Assembly: GCF_027257155.1 (NCBI RefSeq)
Contig: NZ_JAPWDU010000003.1
Coordinates: 248,001 to 312,000, forward strand
Origin: Cerasicoccus sp. TK19100
GTDB taxonomy: Bacteria; Verrucomicrobiota; Verrucomicrobiia; Opitutales; Cerasicoccaceae
Length of the DNA stretch: 64,000 bases
Reading direction: 5' to 3'
A model generated the notes under the pieces. It was not told the origin of the DNA and made no database searches. It worked only from the letters and a program-made list of their open reading frames with translations. The translations under genes and the position numbers were made by a program. This document shows positions 10,457 through 20,523 of this stretch, in pieces; position 1 is the first letter of the stretch; each line of letters starts with the position of its first letter.

Positions 10457-10909
10457 CTAAGGTTCAGGCCAGTCCAGACGCCAAACCCCTGCTTCCTTCA
10501 CGAAATAGAAATTACGGATTTCTTTTTGCGAGTCATCACTAGCCTGGAGATGGACCACCTGCTTCGTATTCCCATACGATGCCCAGCGGTATTTCAAATC
10601 CAAGGCAGCTATATCTTGGCAAATCCCCTGGAAGCCATCTTCCGGGTAGGCCCTATTCATGTAGGCAACAGAACCAGCAGACCAGAGCTTTTCCGCACCT
10701 GCAAAGTCGCCTGATTGGCAGTGTTGAATGTATTGAGCCACCACATCGCGCGGACGATTCCCTAGATAATCCCGCTCAAAGCGCGGCAAAAAACGAAAAG
10801 TTAGCGCGAAAAAATACAGCACCACCAGATAACCGAAAATGCAAACTACGCCACAGCCCGTAAAAAACGTCGCCCATCCGGAAAACGATTTTTTGCAGTT
10901 CGTTTTCAT
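10457..10909 (-). CDS. Membrane-anchored hypothetical protein with small C-terminal domain
   Basis: This 150-residue protein has one long hydrophobic segment at about residues 12-40 (FFTGCGVVCIFGYLVVLYFF), probably an N-terminal anchor. A ~100-residue soluble domain follows. The segment 'VVAQYIQHCQSGDFAGAEKL' with a terminal 'EAGVWRLDWPEP' resembles small NTF2-like/DUF4878-type lipoprotein domains, but the match is only by eye. It lies upstream (5') of another small envelope protein on the same strand, 55 nt apart, and the two may be co-transcribed. Function unknown. Confidence 0.7.
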   Translation of the reverse strand: MKTNCKKSFSGWATFFTGCGVVCIFGYLVVLYFFALTFRFLPRFERDYLGNRPRDVVAQYIQHCQSGDFAGAEKLWSAGSVAYMNRAYPEDGFQGICQDIAALDLKYRWASYGNTKQVVHLQASDDSQKEIRNFYFVKEAGVWRLDWPEP

Positions 10910-10964
10910 TAACTAATCGGCGACGCTGGTTGCCATTAGCGCGGCCACCATCAGCCCAGAACAA

Positions 10965-11414
10965 TTAATTTTCCGAAACATCTACACGATCAAAATATTC
11001 GCGAGCACCATAAAGAGCTGGAAATTCCTTGGGGATATCGTATGCGACGTAATATCTGTCGGGCGAAACAAACTGAAGGGTCTGTTTGGTAACCTCGCCC
11101 GTCTCTGGATCGGTGGTCACGATAAAAAGCTTATCCTTGGTCTCGACTTCAACCCGATATTCTAAGCGATCTGAGGATTCCCCAAGCTCAAAGGACGAGG
11201 GCCAAGAAAATGAACACTCACGATCGGTGTAGGTAACGATCATTTGTCCGTAGAGATCAAACCAGCGGTCACGCACATCCTTCGGCATGGAATCTGGAAG
11301 CGAAAAAGTCGCTACTGTTAATTCCCGGTTTGATTTCCATTGGCCTTTAAGTTCCGGCGCGGCATTCGCGGCGGAAACTTGGCAAGCGATCATTAATAAT
11401 ACCAGAAGTCTCAT
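10965..11414 (-). CDS. Small exported hypothetical protein
   Basis: The 149-residue product has a signal peptide (MRLLVLLMIACQVSAANA) and then a compact domain that starts 'LKGQWKSNRELTVATF' and contains 'DRECSFSWPSSFELG'. The arrangement (a 'G.W..N' opening and alternating strands) is like lipocalin-type small envelope proteins, but no family was confidently recognised. It is followed on the same strand by the anchored protein at 10457-10909. There is no lipobox cysteine at the cleavage region. Confidence 0.7.
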   Translation of the reverse strand: MRLLVLLMIACQVSAANAAPELKGQWKSNRELTVATFSLPDSMPKDVRDRWFDLYGQMIVTYTDRECSFSWPSSFELGESSDRLEYRVEVETKDKLFIVTTDPETGEVTKQTLQFVSPDRYYVAYDIPKEFPALYGAREYFDRVDVSEN

Positions 11415-11430
11415 AACTTAGAGGATACCA

Positions 11431-11835
11431 CTACCCCTCCACGTAATCCGCGAGCGAAACCGCCATTTGCGGGGCGGCTTTGACTAATTCTTCCTGCGTC
11501 GTGACCAAGCGTAGATTCAGCTCCTGCGCGAGGGCAAGGTATTCGCACTGATAGGCGGAGAGGCCGGTTTGCAGGGCAATCTCCAGCACTGCCTGATCGT
11601 CGATGTTATATTGGCGCGGGTGCATTTTGTCTTCGGCGGTGCGGAGGATTTCCTGGGCGGCCTTGGGCGTCACCCAGCCTTCGCGCACGTAGCGAACGAC
11701 GATATTGCGAAACTCCGAGCGCCAAATTGGCGCAGAGGACCAAGCCGGGTCCTTGGCATAGGCCCGCTGCGCGAGATCGGTCATCTCGCCCGGTAACAGC
11801 AGGAAAGCCAGCGGCCCTGTATCCACAATGACCAT
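11431..11835 (-). CDS. Orphan PIN-domain (VapC-like) protein with altered acidic residues
   Basis: The protein is 134 residues from the in-frame ATG at 11835, which gives the canonical PIN start MVIVDTGPLAF. The first Asp (VDTG) and the Glu of 'WRSEFRNIVVRYV' are present. The third and fourth acidic positions, normally Asp in 'SAYDxxYxALA' and in 'LVTxDxxL', read Gln in 'SAYQCEYLALA' and Gln in 'LVTTQEEL'. PIN proteins are metal-dependent RNases, so this one may be inactive or use neighbouring Glu residues. No antitoxin gene is adjacent: upstream is the TTCGAA repeat, and downstream is an exported protein. Confidence 0.82.
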   Translation of the reverse strand: MVIVDTGPLAFLLLPGEMTDLAQRAYAKDPAWSSAPIWRSEFRNIVVRYVREGWVTPKAAQEILRTAEDKMHPRQYNIDDQAVLEIALQTGLSAYQCEYLALAQELNLRLVTTQEELVKAAPQMAVSLADYVEG

Positions 11836-11888
11836 AATAAAGACGATAAGTGCTAACGGCCTGATTGTCAATCAGTTCCCATGGACAA

Positions 11889-11994
11889 GGAGTTTGAAGG
11901 TTCGAATGTTCGGAAGTTCGAAAGTGGAGGCGAATTTTAATCAACCTCCATACTTTCGAACATTCCAACTTCCGAACTTCCGAACCTTAACTCC
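11889..11994. repeat. TTCGAA-module inverted repeat, copy B
   Basis: The left arm (11889-11930) is made of ~8-nt units such as AAGGTTCG, AATGTTCG and GAAGTTCG. The right arm (11945-11994) is its near reverse complement. GGAG at the left outer end and CTCC at the right outer end, plus GGAGG/CCTCC at the loop side, allow a hairpin of about 40 bp with a short loop. The right arm ends at the uvrC stop codon. Confidence 0.8.
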
Positions 11995-13460
11995 TAGGAG
12001 CCTCTCAAAAACTCATGCAACTGGGCGGCCAACTTGGGGCCGATGCCAGGAGCGGTCTGCAAGTCCTCCACTGAGGCCTGACGCAAGCGCTCAAAGCTGC
12101 GAAAGTGCTCCATCAGAGCCTCACGGCGAACCGGCCCCAGGCCCTCGAAATCGTCCAGCACACTCTCGCGGATTTTCTTACTGCGCAGCTCGGCGTTGAA
12201 GGAATTGGCGAAGCGGTGAGCTTCGTCGCGCAAGCGCTGCAGCAGGTGCAGCGCCGGACTGTAGTCAGGCAAATTGATAGGCTCGCGGTCGTCGCCAAAG
12301 ACGATCGTTTCTTCGCGCTTGGCCAAGCCAAAGAGCATCGGTGGCTCCAGGCCAAGGATCAGGAACGCCTTCATCGCGGCGCGGACCTGCCCCACCCCGC
12401 CGTCGATCACCACGATGTCGGGGAACGGCTTTTCCTCCTCGTGTAGACGGCGGTAGCGGCGGCCGACCACCTCTTCCATTGCGCGGAAGTCGTCGTTGCC
12501 CACGAAACTCTTGATCCGGTAGCGGCGATAGTTCGACTTGTCTGGTCGCCCGCCATCGAAGCGCACCATCGAGGCGACCACGAAACTGCCCGAAATGTGC
12601 GAAATATCGAAGCACTCCAGCGTCTGCGGACGGCGCGGCATGCCGAGGCATTTCTTCAGAATATCCGCAGCCTGATCGGCACCCGGCATCGCCAGGCGCG
12701 GCTCCCTTACAAAGCGGCGCTGCTGCCGGAGGGTCTTCTTGAGGGCAAAGAACACATCGCGCAGCTCGGCGGCTTTCTCGAAGCGTTGCTCGGCGGCGGC
12801 CTTTTGCATTTCCGCCTCGATGTCCTTGACCCACTCCCGGGTTTTGCCGTCGAGAAACTCCAGCGCCTGGTCGACGCGCTCGTGGTACTCTTCGGTAGAG
12901 ATGTCCTCCGTCTGCGCGTAAATTTCGGCCCGGGCGTCATCGTAGAGCCGCCAACGGCCGTCCTCCAGCCGCTTGGGCTTGGCGTCGCCCAGCAGGATGC
13001 CGAAGCGCTTCCGCATCTCGGCCAACGTCTTACGCAACAACCCGCTGTGGGCAAACGGCCCGAAGTAGCGCGCGCCGTCCTCCAGCTTATTGCGGGTCAG
13101 CCGGAAGCGCGGCAGCTCGCTGGAGACATCTACCCGCACCAGCAGGAACTGCTTGTTGTCCGTGAAGTCGGTGTTGTATTTGGGCTTGTACTGCTTGATC
13201 AGCTTGCCTTCGAGCAACAGCGCCTCCTGCTCACTGCGCACCTGAATGATCTCGAAATCGTGAATCAGGTCGATCATCGCAACCACCTTGGGCTGGGCAA
13301 TGGCCTGCTTGCGCGAGGGCTGAAAATAAGTCGACACCCGGTTCTTCAGGCTCTTGGCCTTGCCCACGTAGAGCACCCCGCCGAAGCGATCCTTCATCAG
13401 GTACACACCCGGCCCGCTCGGCAAACGCCGCACTTTTTCCTTAAGCGTGCTGGAGATCAT
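11994..13460 (-). CDS. uvrC: UvrABC excinuclease subunit C, short form without the Cys motif
   Basis: UvrC makes the dual incisions in nucleotide-excision repair. The 488-residue protein has a GIY-YIG domain (GPGVYLMKD, then YVGKAKSLKNRV, residues 16-42), a UVR coiled coil (about 217-245), an RNase H-like nuclease and C-terminal helix-hairpin-helix motifs (about 436-486). Nuclease residues are visible as Asp285 in CFDISH, an Asp at 323/324 in GNDDFRAMEEV, Asp353 in VIDGGVGQV and His415 in RDEAHRFA. It is ~120 residues shorter than the Escherichia coli protein. The linker between GIY-YIG and UVR lacks the usual RPCL...RC..PC cysteines; the whole protein has only two Cys. TTCGAA repeats flank the gene on both sides. 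Confidence 0.95.
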   Translation of the reverse strand: MISSTLKEKVRRLPSGPGVYLMKDRFGGVLYVGKAKSLKNRVSTYFQPSRKQAIAQPKVVAMIDLIHDFEIIQVRSEQEALLLEGKLIKQYKPKYNTDFTDNKQFLLVRVDVSSELPRFRLTRNKLEDGARYFGPFAHSGLLRKTLAEMRKRFGILLGDAKPKRLEDGRWRLYDDARAEIYAQTEDISTEEYHERVDQALEFLDGKTREWVKDIEAEMQKAAAEQRFEKAAELRDVFFALKKTLRQQRRFVREPRLAMPGADQAADILKKCLGMPRRPQTLECFDISHISGSFVVASMVRFDGGRPDKSNYRRYRIKSFVGNDDFRAMEEVVGRRYRRLHEEEKPFPDIVVIDGGVGQVRAAMKAFLILGLEPPMLFGLAKREETIVFGDDREPINLPDYSPALHLLQRLRDEAHRFANSFNAELRSKKIRESVLDDFEGLGPVRREALMEHFRSFERLRQASVEDLQTAPGIGPKLAAQLHEFLRGS

Positions 13461-13463
13461 TTT

Positions 13464-13620
13464 GGGAAGTTCGAAAGGTTCATGGGGTTCGTAACGTTTG
13501 AAAGGTTGTGGCGGGAAATCAACCCATCAACTGAAATACAACCATGCGCCAATGCATCCCATTCGCAAGTCGCCAACTTTACGAACATTTCGAACCCCAC
13601 GAACACTCCAAACCTTTTAA
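13464..13620. repeat. TTCGAA-module inverted repeat, copy C
   Basis: The left arm (13464-13510, starting GGGAAGTTCGAAAGG) and right arm (13573-13620, ending CACTCCAAACCTTTTAA) carry oppositely oriented 8-9-nt units, with ~60 nt between them. It fills the gap between the divergent uvrC and cinA genes, so it lies where their promoters should be. Confidence 0.75.
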
Positions 13621-13691
13621 AATACCGCCTCTGGCTTGCAGGATGGGGATTTCTCCTTTGACTATGGGATGTTACGCCAAAGGTTTTGCTT

Positions 13692-14996
13692 ATGACGCCA
13701 TCGATTAAAGTCGATTTGATTACACTGGGAGACGAGCTGCTGCTCGGGATTCGCGAAAACGGACACCTTCAATTTATTGGAGGCGAGCTGGCGCGCCACG
13801 GCCTCGCACTGAGACGCAACGTCAGCTGCCGAGACACGGCCGAGGAAATCATCCACACCTTTGAGGAAGCCTGGAAAACGGCGGACATCATCATCACCAC
13901 CGGTGGCCTTGGCCCCACCAGCGATGACAACACCCGCGAGGTCATTGCCCAGTGCCTCGGCCTCAAGCTGGAATACCAGCCCGAGATCGAGGCTGCCATC
14001 CAGGCGCGTTTCGACCGCATCGGCCGCGTCATGTGCGAGAACAATCTCAAGCAGTGCTACATCCCCACCGGCGCGGAAATCATCCCCAACCCACACGGCA
14101 CCGCGCCAGGTATTTACCTGCAGCACAAGGGCAAGCGCCTCTTTATGCTGCCCGGCCCGGCTTCCGAGTTGCGCCCGATGTTTCACGAGCAGGTGCTGCC
14201 GCGCATCTGCGACGACGGCTTTTGCAGCATCGAAGACGCCTACCTACAAATCCGCACCATGGGCGTCGGCGAGAGCGCATTGGAGATCAAACTACAGCCC
14301 ATTTTGGAGCGCAACCCCGACGTCCATATCGCCTATTGTGCGCACCAGGGCATGGTCGACGTCCGCCTGAGCCAGGAAACCATTCCCATCGACCACGCCC
14401 ACCTCCGCGCCGTCGCCGACGAATGCCGCGAGGCGCTTGGGCCGGACTTCGTGTGCTTCGGCCACTGTCATCTGGCCAAATCCATTTTTAACTTTCTTCG
14501 TGCGCATGAGCGCACCCTCGCCGTGGCGGAGTCTTGCACTGGCGGCCTGCTAGCCAATGCCTTTACGGACATCCCCGGTGCGAGCAAGGTCTTCGCTGGC
14601 GGCATTGTTTGCTACAGCAACGAGTCCAAGATGGAGCTGCTCGGCGTGCCCGAGTGCCTGATTTTGCAGCATGGTGCCGTCAGCGCGGAATGCGCCGTAG
14701 CCATGGCCGAAGGTGCTGCCGAACGGCTGGGCACGGATTACGCGCTATCCGTCACAGGCTACGCCGGCCCCTGCGGCGGCACAGAGGAGAACCCCGTCGG
14801 CACGGTTTACATCGGCTACCACAGCCCCCTCGGCACGTGGTGCATCCGCATGGTCCACCCCGGCGAGCGCAGCGCCGTCAAGGTCCGCGCCGTCAACCGC
14901 GCCTTGGACATCATGCGCCGCAAGCTCCAGAAATATAACCTCGAGGAAGCCCTCGTGTGTGAGTGCCACGCAAAGCCGGCCATCGCCGAGGATTAG
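13692..14996 (+). CDS. cinA: CinA family nicotinamide-nucleotide amidohydrolase / competence-damage protein
   Basis: The 434-residue protein has two domains. The N-terminal molybdopterin-binding-like (MoCF) domain, about residues 1-170, shows 'ITLGDELLLG' and 'TTGGLGPTSDD'. The C-terminal CinA amidase domain, about 270-425, contains 'VAESCTGGLLANAFTDIPGA' and 'VTGYAGPCGGTEENPVGTVY'. In characterised homologues the C-domain deamidates NMN in pyridine-nucleotide recycling and the N-domain acts on ADP-ribose. The ATG at 13692 is two codons inside a longer frame starting at TTG. It is divergent from uvrC across repeat copy C. Confidence 0.95.
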   Translation: MTPSIKVDLITLGDELLLGIRENGHLQFIGGELARHGLALRRNVSCRDTAEEIIHTFEEAWKTADIIITTGGLGPTSDDNTREVIAQCLGLKLEYQPEIEAAIQARFDRIGRVMCENNLKQCYIPTGAEIIPNPHGTAPGIYLQHKGKRLFMLPGPASELRPMFHEQVLPRICDDGFCSIEDAYLQIRTMGVGESALEIKLQPILERNPDVHIAYCAHQGMVDVRLSQETIPIDHAHLRAVADECREALGPDFVCFGHCHLAKSIFNFLRAHERTLAVAESCTGGLLANAFTDIPGASKVFAGGIVCYSNESKMELLGVPECLILQHGAVSAECAVAMAEGAAERLGTDYALSVTGYAGPCGGTEENPVGTVYIGYHSPLGTWCIRMVHPGERSAVKVRAVNRALDIMRRKLQKYNLEEALVCECHAKPAIAED

Positions 14997-15002
14997 CCAA
15001 CG

Positions 15003-15416
15003 CTACTTGAGCAATTGGCAACCGTCCAGCCGGGCCATGCGTTTGTCGTTCGTCAGCACCTCAAAATCCCGCGCAGTGTATTCTTGTGCGATGAGGCGGT
15101 CCAGCAACCCCGCGCCAGTTGTTTTTTCCAGTATCTCAATCACCGCATGTCCATTCAAGGGCTGCACAGCACCAGCACTAAAAAGCGCCAGCATCGCCTT
15201 TCGCGCATCGGCTTTGGATATTTCATAAAAATGCTGCAGCGTAATGTAAGCTTCGCCGATCACTTGATTCGACACGAATAATTGAGCTGCAGCTTTCTCA
15301 GCAAAGAGCCGCTCCAACGCCTTGGTTGTTTTCGTAAAATCTGGCTCCGGATGCCCGGTGAGCAGCCGAACAAAAACCGAGGTATCAATCCCGTAGTTTG
15401 ATGTCTCTGGCGGCAT
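15003..15416 (-). CDS. PIN-domain toxin (VapC-like) of an AbrB-PIN toxin-antitoxin pair
   Basis: This is a PIN RNase of 137 residues from the ATG at 15416, starting MPPETSNYGIDTSVFVRLLTG. Acidic residues are visible in 'GIDTSVF', 'VIGEAYITLQ', 'LLDRLIAQEY' and 'VLTNDKRMARL', so the active site looks complete, unlike the orphan PIN protein at 11431-11835. Its start overlaps the end of the AbrB-type antitoxin gene by about 32 nt, the usual layout for coupled toxin-antitoxin expression. Its predicted role is growth control by RNA cleavage, neutralised by the antitoxin. Confidence 0.88.
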   Translation of the reverse strand: MPPETSNYGIDTSVFVRLLTGHPEPDFTKTTKALERLFAEKAAAQLFVSNQVIGEAYITLQHFYEISKADARKAMLALFSAGAVQPLNGHAVIEILEKTTGAGLLDRLIAQEYTARDFEVLTNDKRMARLDGCQLLK

Positions 15417-15627
15417 GGCGAATCGCATCCATATTTGGAGCAGGCAGGGTCATGTTCACTTTGTTTCTCAGAGGCGCAAGCAAGCTCGCGTCAAAGCGCT
15501 TGGGCTTCAAAACATAGCCCTCGCCGGTATCCTGCAGCTCGATGACATCACCCGATTGCAGGTGCAGCTTGTCCATGACCTCCTTGGGGAAAGTCACTTG
15601 GCGCTTGCTGGTGATCTTTAAAAGCAT
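15385..15627 (-). CDS. AbrB/MazE-type antitoxin
   Basis: This 80-residue protein begins with a SpoVT/AbrB swapped-hairpin DNA-binding fold: MLLKITSKRQVTFPKEVMDK, then LHLQSGDVIELQDTGEGYVL. The C-terminal ~35 residues would wrap the PIN toxin. The order is antitoxin then toxin, with overlapping genes. Autoregulation of the pair is usual in such systems but no operator was identified. It is divergent from glpD with about 100 nt between them. Confidence 0.9.
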   Translation of the reverse strand: MLLKITSKRQVTFPKEVMDKLHLQSGDVIELQDTGEGYVLKPKRFDASLLAPLRNKVNMTLPAPNMDAIRHAARDIKLRD

Positions 15628-15732
15628 GCCTTACTTTATAGCCTAGAGGGTAAGGCGTCAAATACATTACTTCGTCTTGCGCATGGTGCGGGATTGGTTA
15701 GACTGATCACAATCTTAACCCCCGTTTGCCCA

Positions 15733-17298
15733 ATGAATCGCGATCTTGCCCTCGATAAACTAAAGAACCACGACGAACCGTTTGACTTCGTCATCATCGG
15801 CGGCGGCGCTACCGGCCTCGGGTGTGCGGTCGACGCCGCCAGCCGCGGACACTCCGTCGCGCTGATCGAAATGGCGGACTTCGCCAAGGCTACCTCCAGC
15901 CGCAGCACGAAGCTCGTCCACGGCGGCGTGCGCTACCTCAAGCAAGGTAACATCTCACTCGTGCTTGAAGCGCTCAAAGAGCGCGGTCGCCTCTGCGAAA
16001 ACGCGCCGCACCTCGTGAGCCATCAGGCGTTCATCGTGCCGATCTACAGTTGGTGGGAAGGCCCGTTTTACGGCATCGGCATGAAGGTTTATGACATGCT
16101 CGCTGGTCGCCTCGGCCTGGAGCCATCAGAGAACCTGAGCCGCGAGGAAACCCTGAAGCGCATCCCCACGCTGGAGCAGGAGGGCTTGCAGGGCGGCGTC
16201 ATTTATTACGATGGCCAGTTCGACGATTCGCGCCTCGCGGTCAACCTCGCGCAAACGGTGTTCGACCAAGGCGGCATTGCGATCAATTACGTGAAGGCCG
16301 TCGGTCTGGAGAAAGAAGCCGGCCTGATCTCCGGCGTCGAATGCGAGGACGTCGAGACCAATGAACATTTCCACATTCGCGCCAAAGCCGTCATCAACGC
16401 GACCGGTATTTTCAGCGACAGCGTGCGCCACCTCGACGACCCCAGCGCGCAAAAGATGATCACCGCCAGCCAGGGCGTGCACCTCGTGTTGCCCAAAGAA
16501 TTTGTTCCCGGCGACGCCGCAGTAATGGTCCCGCACACCACCGATGGTCGCGTGCTTTTCGCCGTGCCGTGGCACGAACATGTCGTCGTCGGCACCACGG
16601 ACACGCCACGCGACAACATCGAGCTGGAGCCCCGCGCGCTGGAGGAAGAGATCGACTTCATCCTGGCCAACGCCGCGCAATACCTCGCGCGTGACCCGCA
16701 GCGCAGTGACGTGCTAAGCGTCTTCGCAGGCTTGCGACCACTCGTCAAAAGCGGTGGCAGCGGCAACACCGCCGCCATCTCGCGCGACCACACCATCGTC
16801 GTCGCCGACAGCGGGCTGATCACGATTTGCGGCGGCAAGTGGACCACCTATCGCAAGATGGCCGAAGACTGCATCGACCAGGCCGAGATGATTGCCGGAA
16901 TTGAAACCCGCCCCTGCGCAACAGCGGAATTAAAGATCCACGGTGCCACCGACACCCCCGCCACGGACCATGCGCTGATGAGCCTCTACGGCAGCGATGG
17001 GCGCGACATCCATGCGCAAAACGAGGCCCAGCCAGAGCTCGCCGCCCAGCTCCACCCCGACCTGCCCTACACCGTGGGCGAGGTCCACTGGGCCGTGAAG
17101 CACGAGATGGCCCGCAAGGCCGAAGACGTCCTGGCCCGTCGCACGCGCGCTTTGTTTTTAAATGCGCAAGCCGCCCATGACAGCGCCCAACCGGTGGCGG
17201 AAATCATCGCTGCCGAGCTTGGCAAAAGCGCCGACTGGGCCACCGCCGAAGCCCAGCGTTTTCAAAAACTCGCCAGCGGCTATCTCGTAAAAAAGTAA
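15733..17298 (+). CDS. glpD: Glycerol-3-phosphate dehydrogenase (FAD, quinone-linked)
   Basis: The 521-residue enzyme oxidises sn-glycerol 3-phosphate to dihydroxyacetone phosphate and passes electrons via FAD to the quinone pool. The Rossmann motif is FVIIGGGATGLGCAVDAASR near residues 18-37. The family block 'SSRSTKLVHGGVRYLKQGN' and the region 'GLRPLVKSGG' with 'HTIVVADSGLITICGGKWTT' are also clear. The C-terminal helical domain is present and the length is typical. I chose the ATG at 15733 (MNRDLALDK); the frame opens upstream only on a non-ATG codon. No glpF or glpK is adjacent. Confidence 0.95.
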   Translation: MNRDLALDKLKNHDEPFDFVIIGGGATGLGCAVDAASRGHSVALIEMADFAKATSSRSTKLVHGGVRYLKQGNISLVLEALKERGRLCENAPHLVSHQAFIVPIYSWWEGPFYGIGMKVYDMLAGRLGLEPSENLSREETLKRIPTLEQEGLQGGVIYYDGQFDDSRLAVNLAQTVFDQGGIAINYVKAVGLEKEAGLISGVECEDVETNEHFHIRAKAVINATGIFSDSVRHLDDPSAQKMITASQGVHLVLPKEFVPGDAAVMVPHTTDGRVLFAVPWHEHVVVGTTDTPRDNIELEPRALEEEIDFILANAAQYLARDPQRSDVLSVFAGLRPLVKSGGSGNTAAISRDHTIVVADSGLITICGGKWTTYRKMAEDCIDQAEMIAGIETRPCATAELKIHGATDTPATDHALMSLYGSDGRDIHAQNEAQPELAAQLHPDLPYTVGEVHWAVKHEMARKAEDVLARRTRALFLNAQAAHDSAQPVAEIIAAELGKSADWATAEAQRFQKLASGYLVKK

Positions 17299-17493
17299 GC
17301 AGTCGCACGCGGTCTTCGACCTTCAAGCTGGCACCGCAACCCGTGACGCCAGAGACCCAGCCCACCAAGGCGGACGGGCAGCACTGGGCGCCAATCGCTG
17401 CCCGACAGCAACGTTCTTTAAATACGCAGACGAGCGGCCCGAGGGATAACTTTACGCTGGTCTCTGCCCGCTCACGCTTCAAGCTCTGGGGCC

Positions 17494-17667
17494 ATGAAGC
17501 GGAAAATTTGCAAGGAATGCGACACCCCGTTGCAACCGGGTGCCGAGTATTGCGGGCGCTGCGGTGCCGGGGTGCGCCAGGTGCCGGTGGGCTGCGCGAT
17601 CTTCGTGCTGCTGGGCATCCTCGGGGCCATCGTCTTCGCTCTCCTGTTCTTGAAATCCGCCCTTTGA
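17494..17667 (+). CDS. Tiny zinc-ribbon protein with one membrane helix
   Basis: This 57-residue frame begins [16 protein letters not shown] and continues [10 protein letters not shown]. The two CxxC pairs form a classic zinc ribbon. One hydrophobic helix follows at about residues 34-53 ([20 protein letters not shown]). The stop at 17665-17667 is only 4 nt before the next start codon at 17672, so the two genes are probably co-translated. Zinc-ribbon-plus-membrane-helix proteins are common but functionally undefined. Confidence 0.78.
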   Translation: MKRKICKECDTPLQPGAEYCGRCGAGVRQVPVGCAIFVLLGILGAIVFALLFLKSAL

Positions 17668-17671
17668 CACC

Positions 17672-19683
<2,012 letters not shown>

Positions 19684-19687
<4 letters not shown>

Positions 19688-20253
19688 GCCTACATCGTTG
19701 TGAATGGTGCGGCGAAGATCCCCTCTATGTCGCCTATCACGACGACGAGTGGGGCGTCCCCGTTCACGACGACCGCAAGCTGTTTGAGTTCATCATTCTC
19801 GAAGGCGCACAAGCTGGCCTCAGCTGGATAACGGTCCTGCGCAAACGCGAGAACTACCGCGCCGCGCTGCACAACTTCGACTACGAGCGCATCGCCAAAT
19901 TTGGCCCCAAGGACTTGGAAAAGCTCCTCGCGAACGAGGGCATTATCCGCAATCGGCTCAAGGTGGAATCACTCGTGAAGAACGCGCGCGGCACGCTGGC
20001 GATCATTGAAGAATTTGGCAGCCTCGACCAGTATCTCTGGCGCTACGTCGACGGCGCGCCGATCCAAAACAACTGGCGAAAAATCACCGACGCTCCGACG
20101 AGCACCCAGGCGTCCGACGCCATGAGCAAAGACTTAAAGAAGCGCGGCTTCAACTTCGTCGGCACCACGATCTGCTACGCGTTCATGCAGGCCGTCGGCA
20201 TGGTCAACGACCACACGACGGATTGCTTCCGGCATGCGGAGCTGAAGGATTAA
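19684..20253 (+). CDS. tag: DNA-3-methyladenine glycosylase I
   Basis: The 189-residue repair enzyme removes 3-methyladenine from alkylated DNA. The start at 19684 overlaps the preceding stop (ATGA), so coupling is likely. It begins [10 protein letters not shown], and catalytic Glu40 lies in '[19 protein letters not shown]'. Zinc ligands equivalent to those known in Escherichia coli Tag appear as Cys6, His19, His177 and Cys181 (the last two in '[10 protein letters not shown]'). Length and motifs are complete. Confidence 0.96.
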
Positions 20254-20523
20254 TTCGCAGCCAAAGAGTGGAGCGCGATGCGGCCTAAGCTCGGGTTGGC
20301 ATGTATGATGCGCCATTAGTATTATATGGAGATCCCTCGGCAATACATGTTAAATTGCAATGCTTCGCTGGACAGCGATCTTGCGATTTGCAACACAACT
20401 CGCACGACGCCAGCCGTTGATCGTGCTCTGGTCAATGTCGGACCAGACCAAATGACGCAGTGGCACCGAGATCAAAGCGAGGGCCGATAACATCATTTGC
20501 TAATTCAATGAAAGGCACCCACT

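Noticed and set aside
20254..20523. Possible RNA gene in the gap before the glutaredoxin fusion
   Set aside because: No tRNA, riboswitch or strong hairpin could be found by eye.
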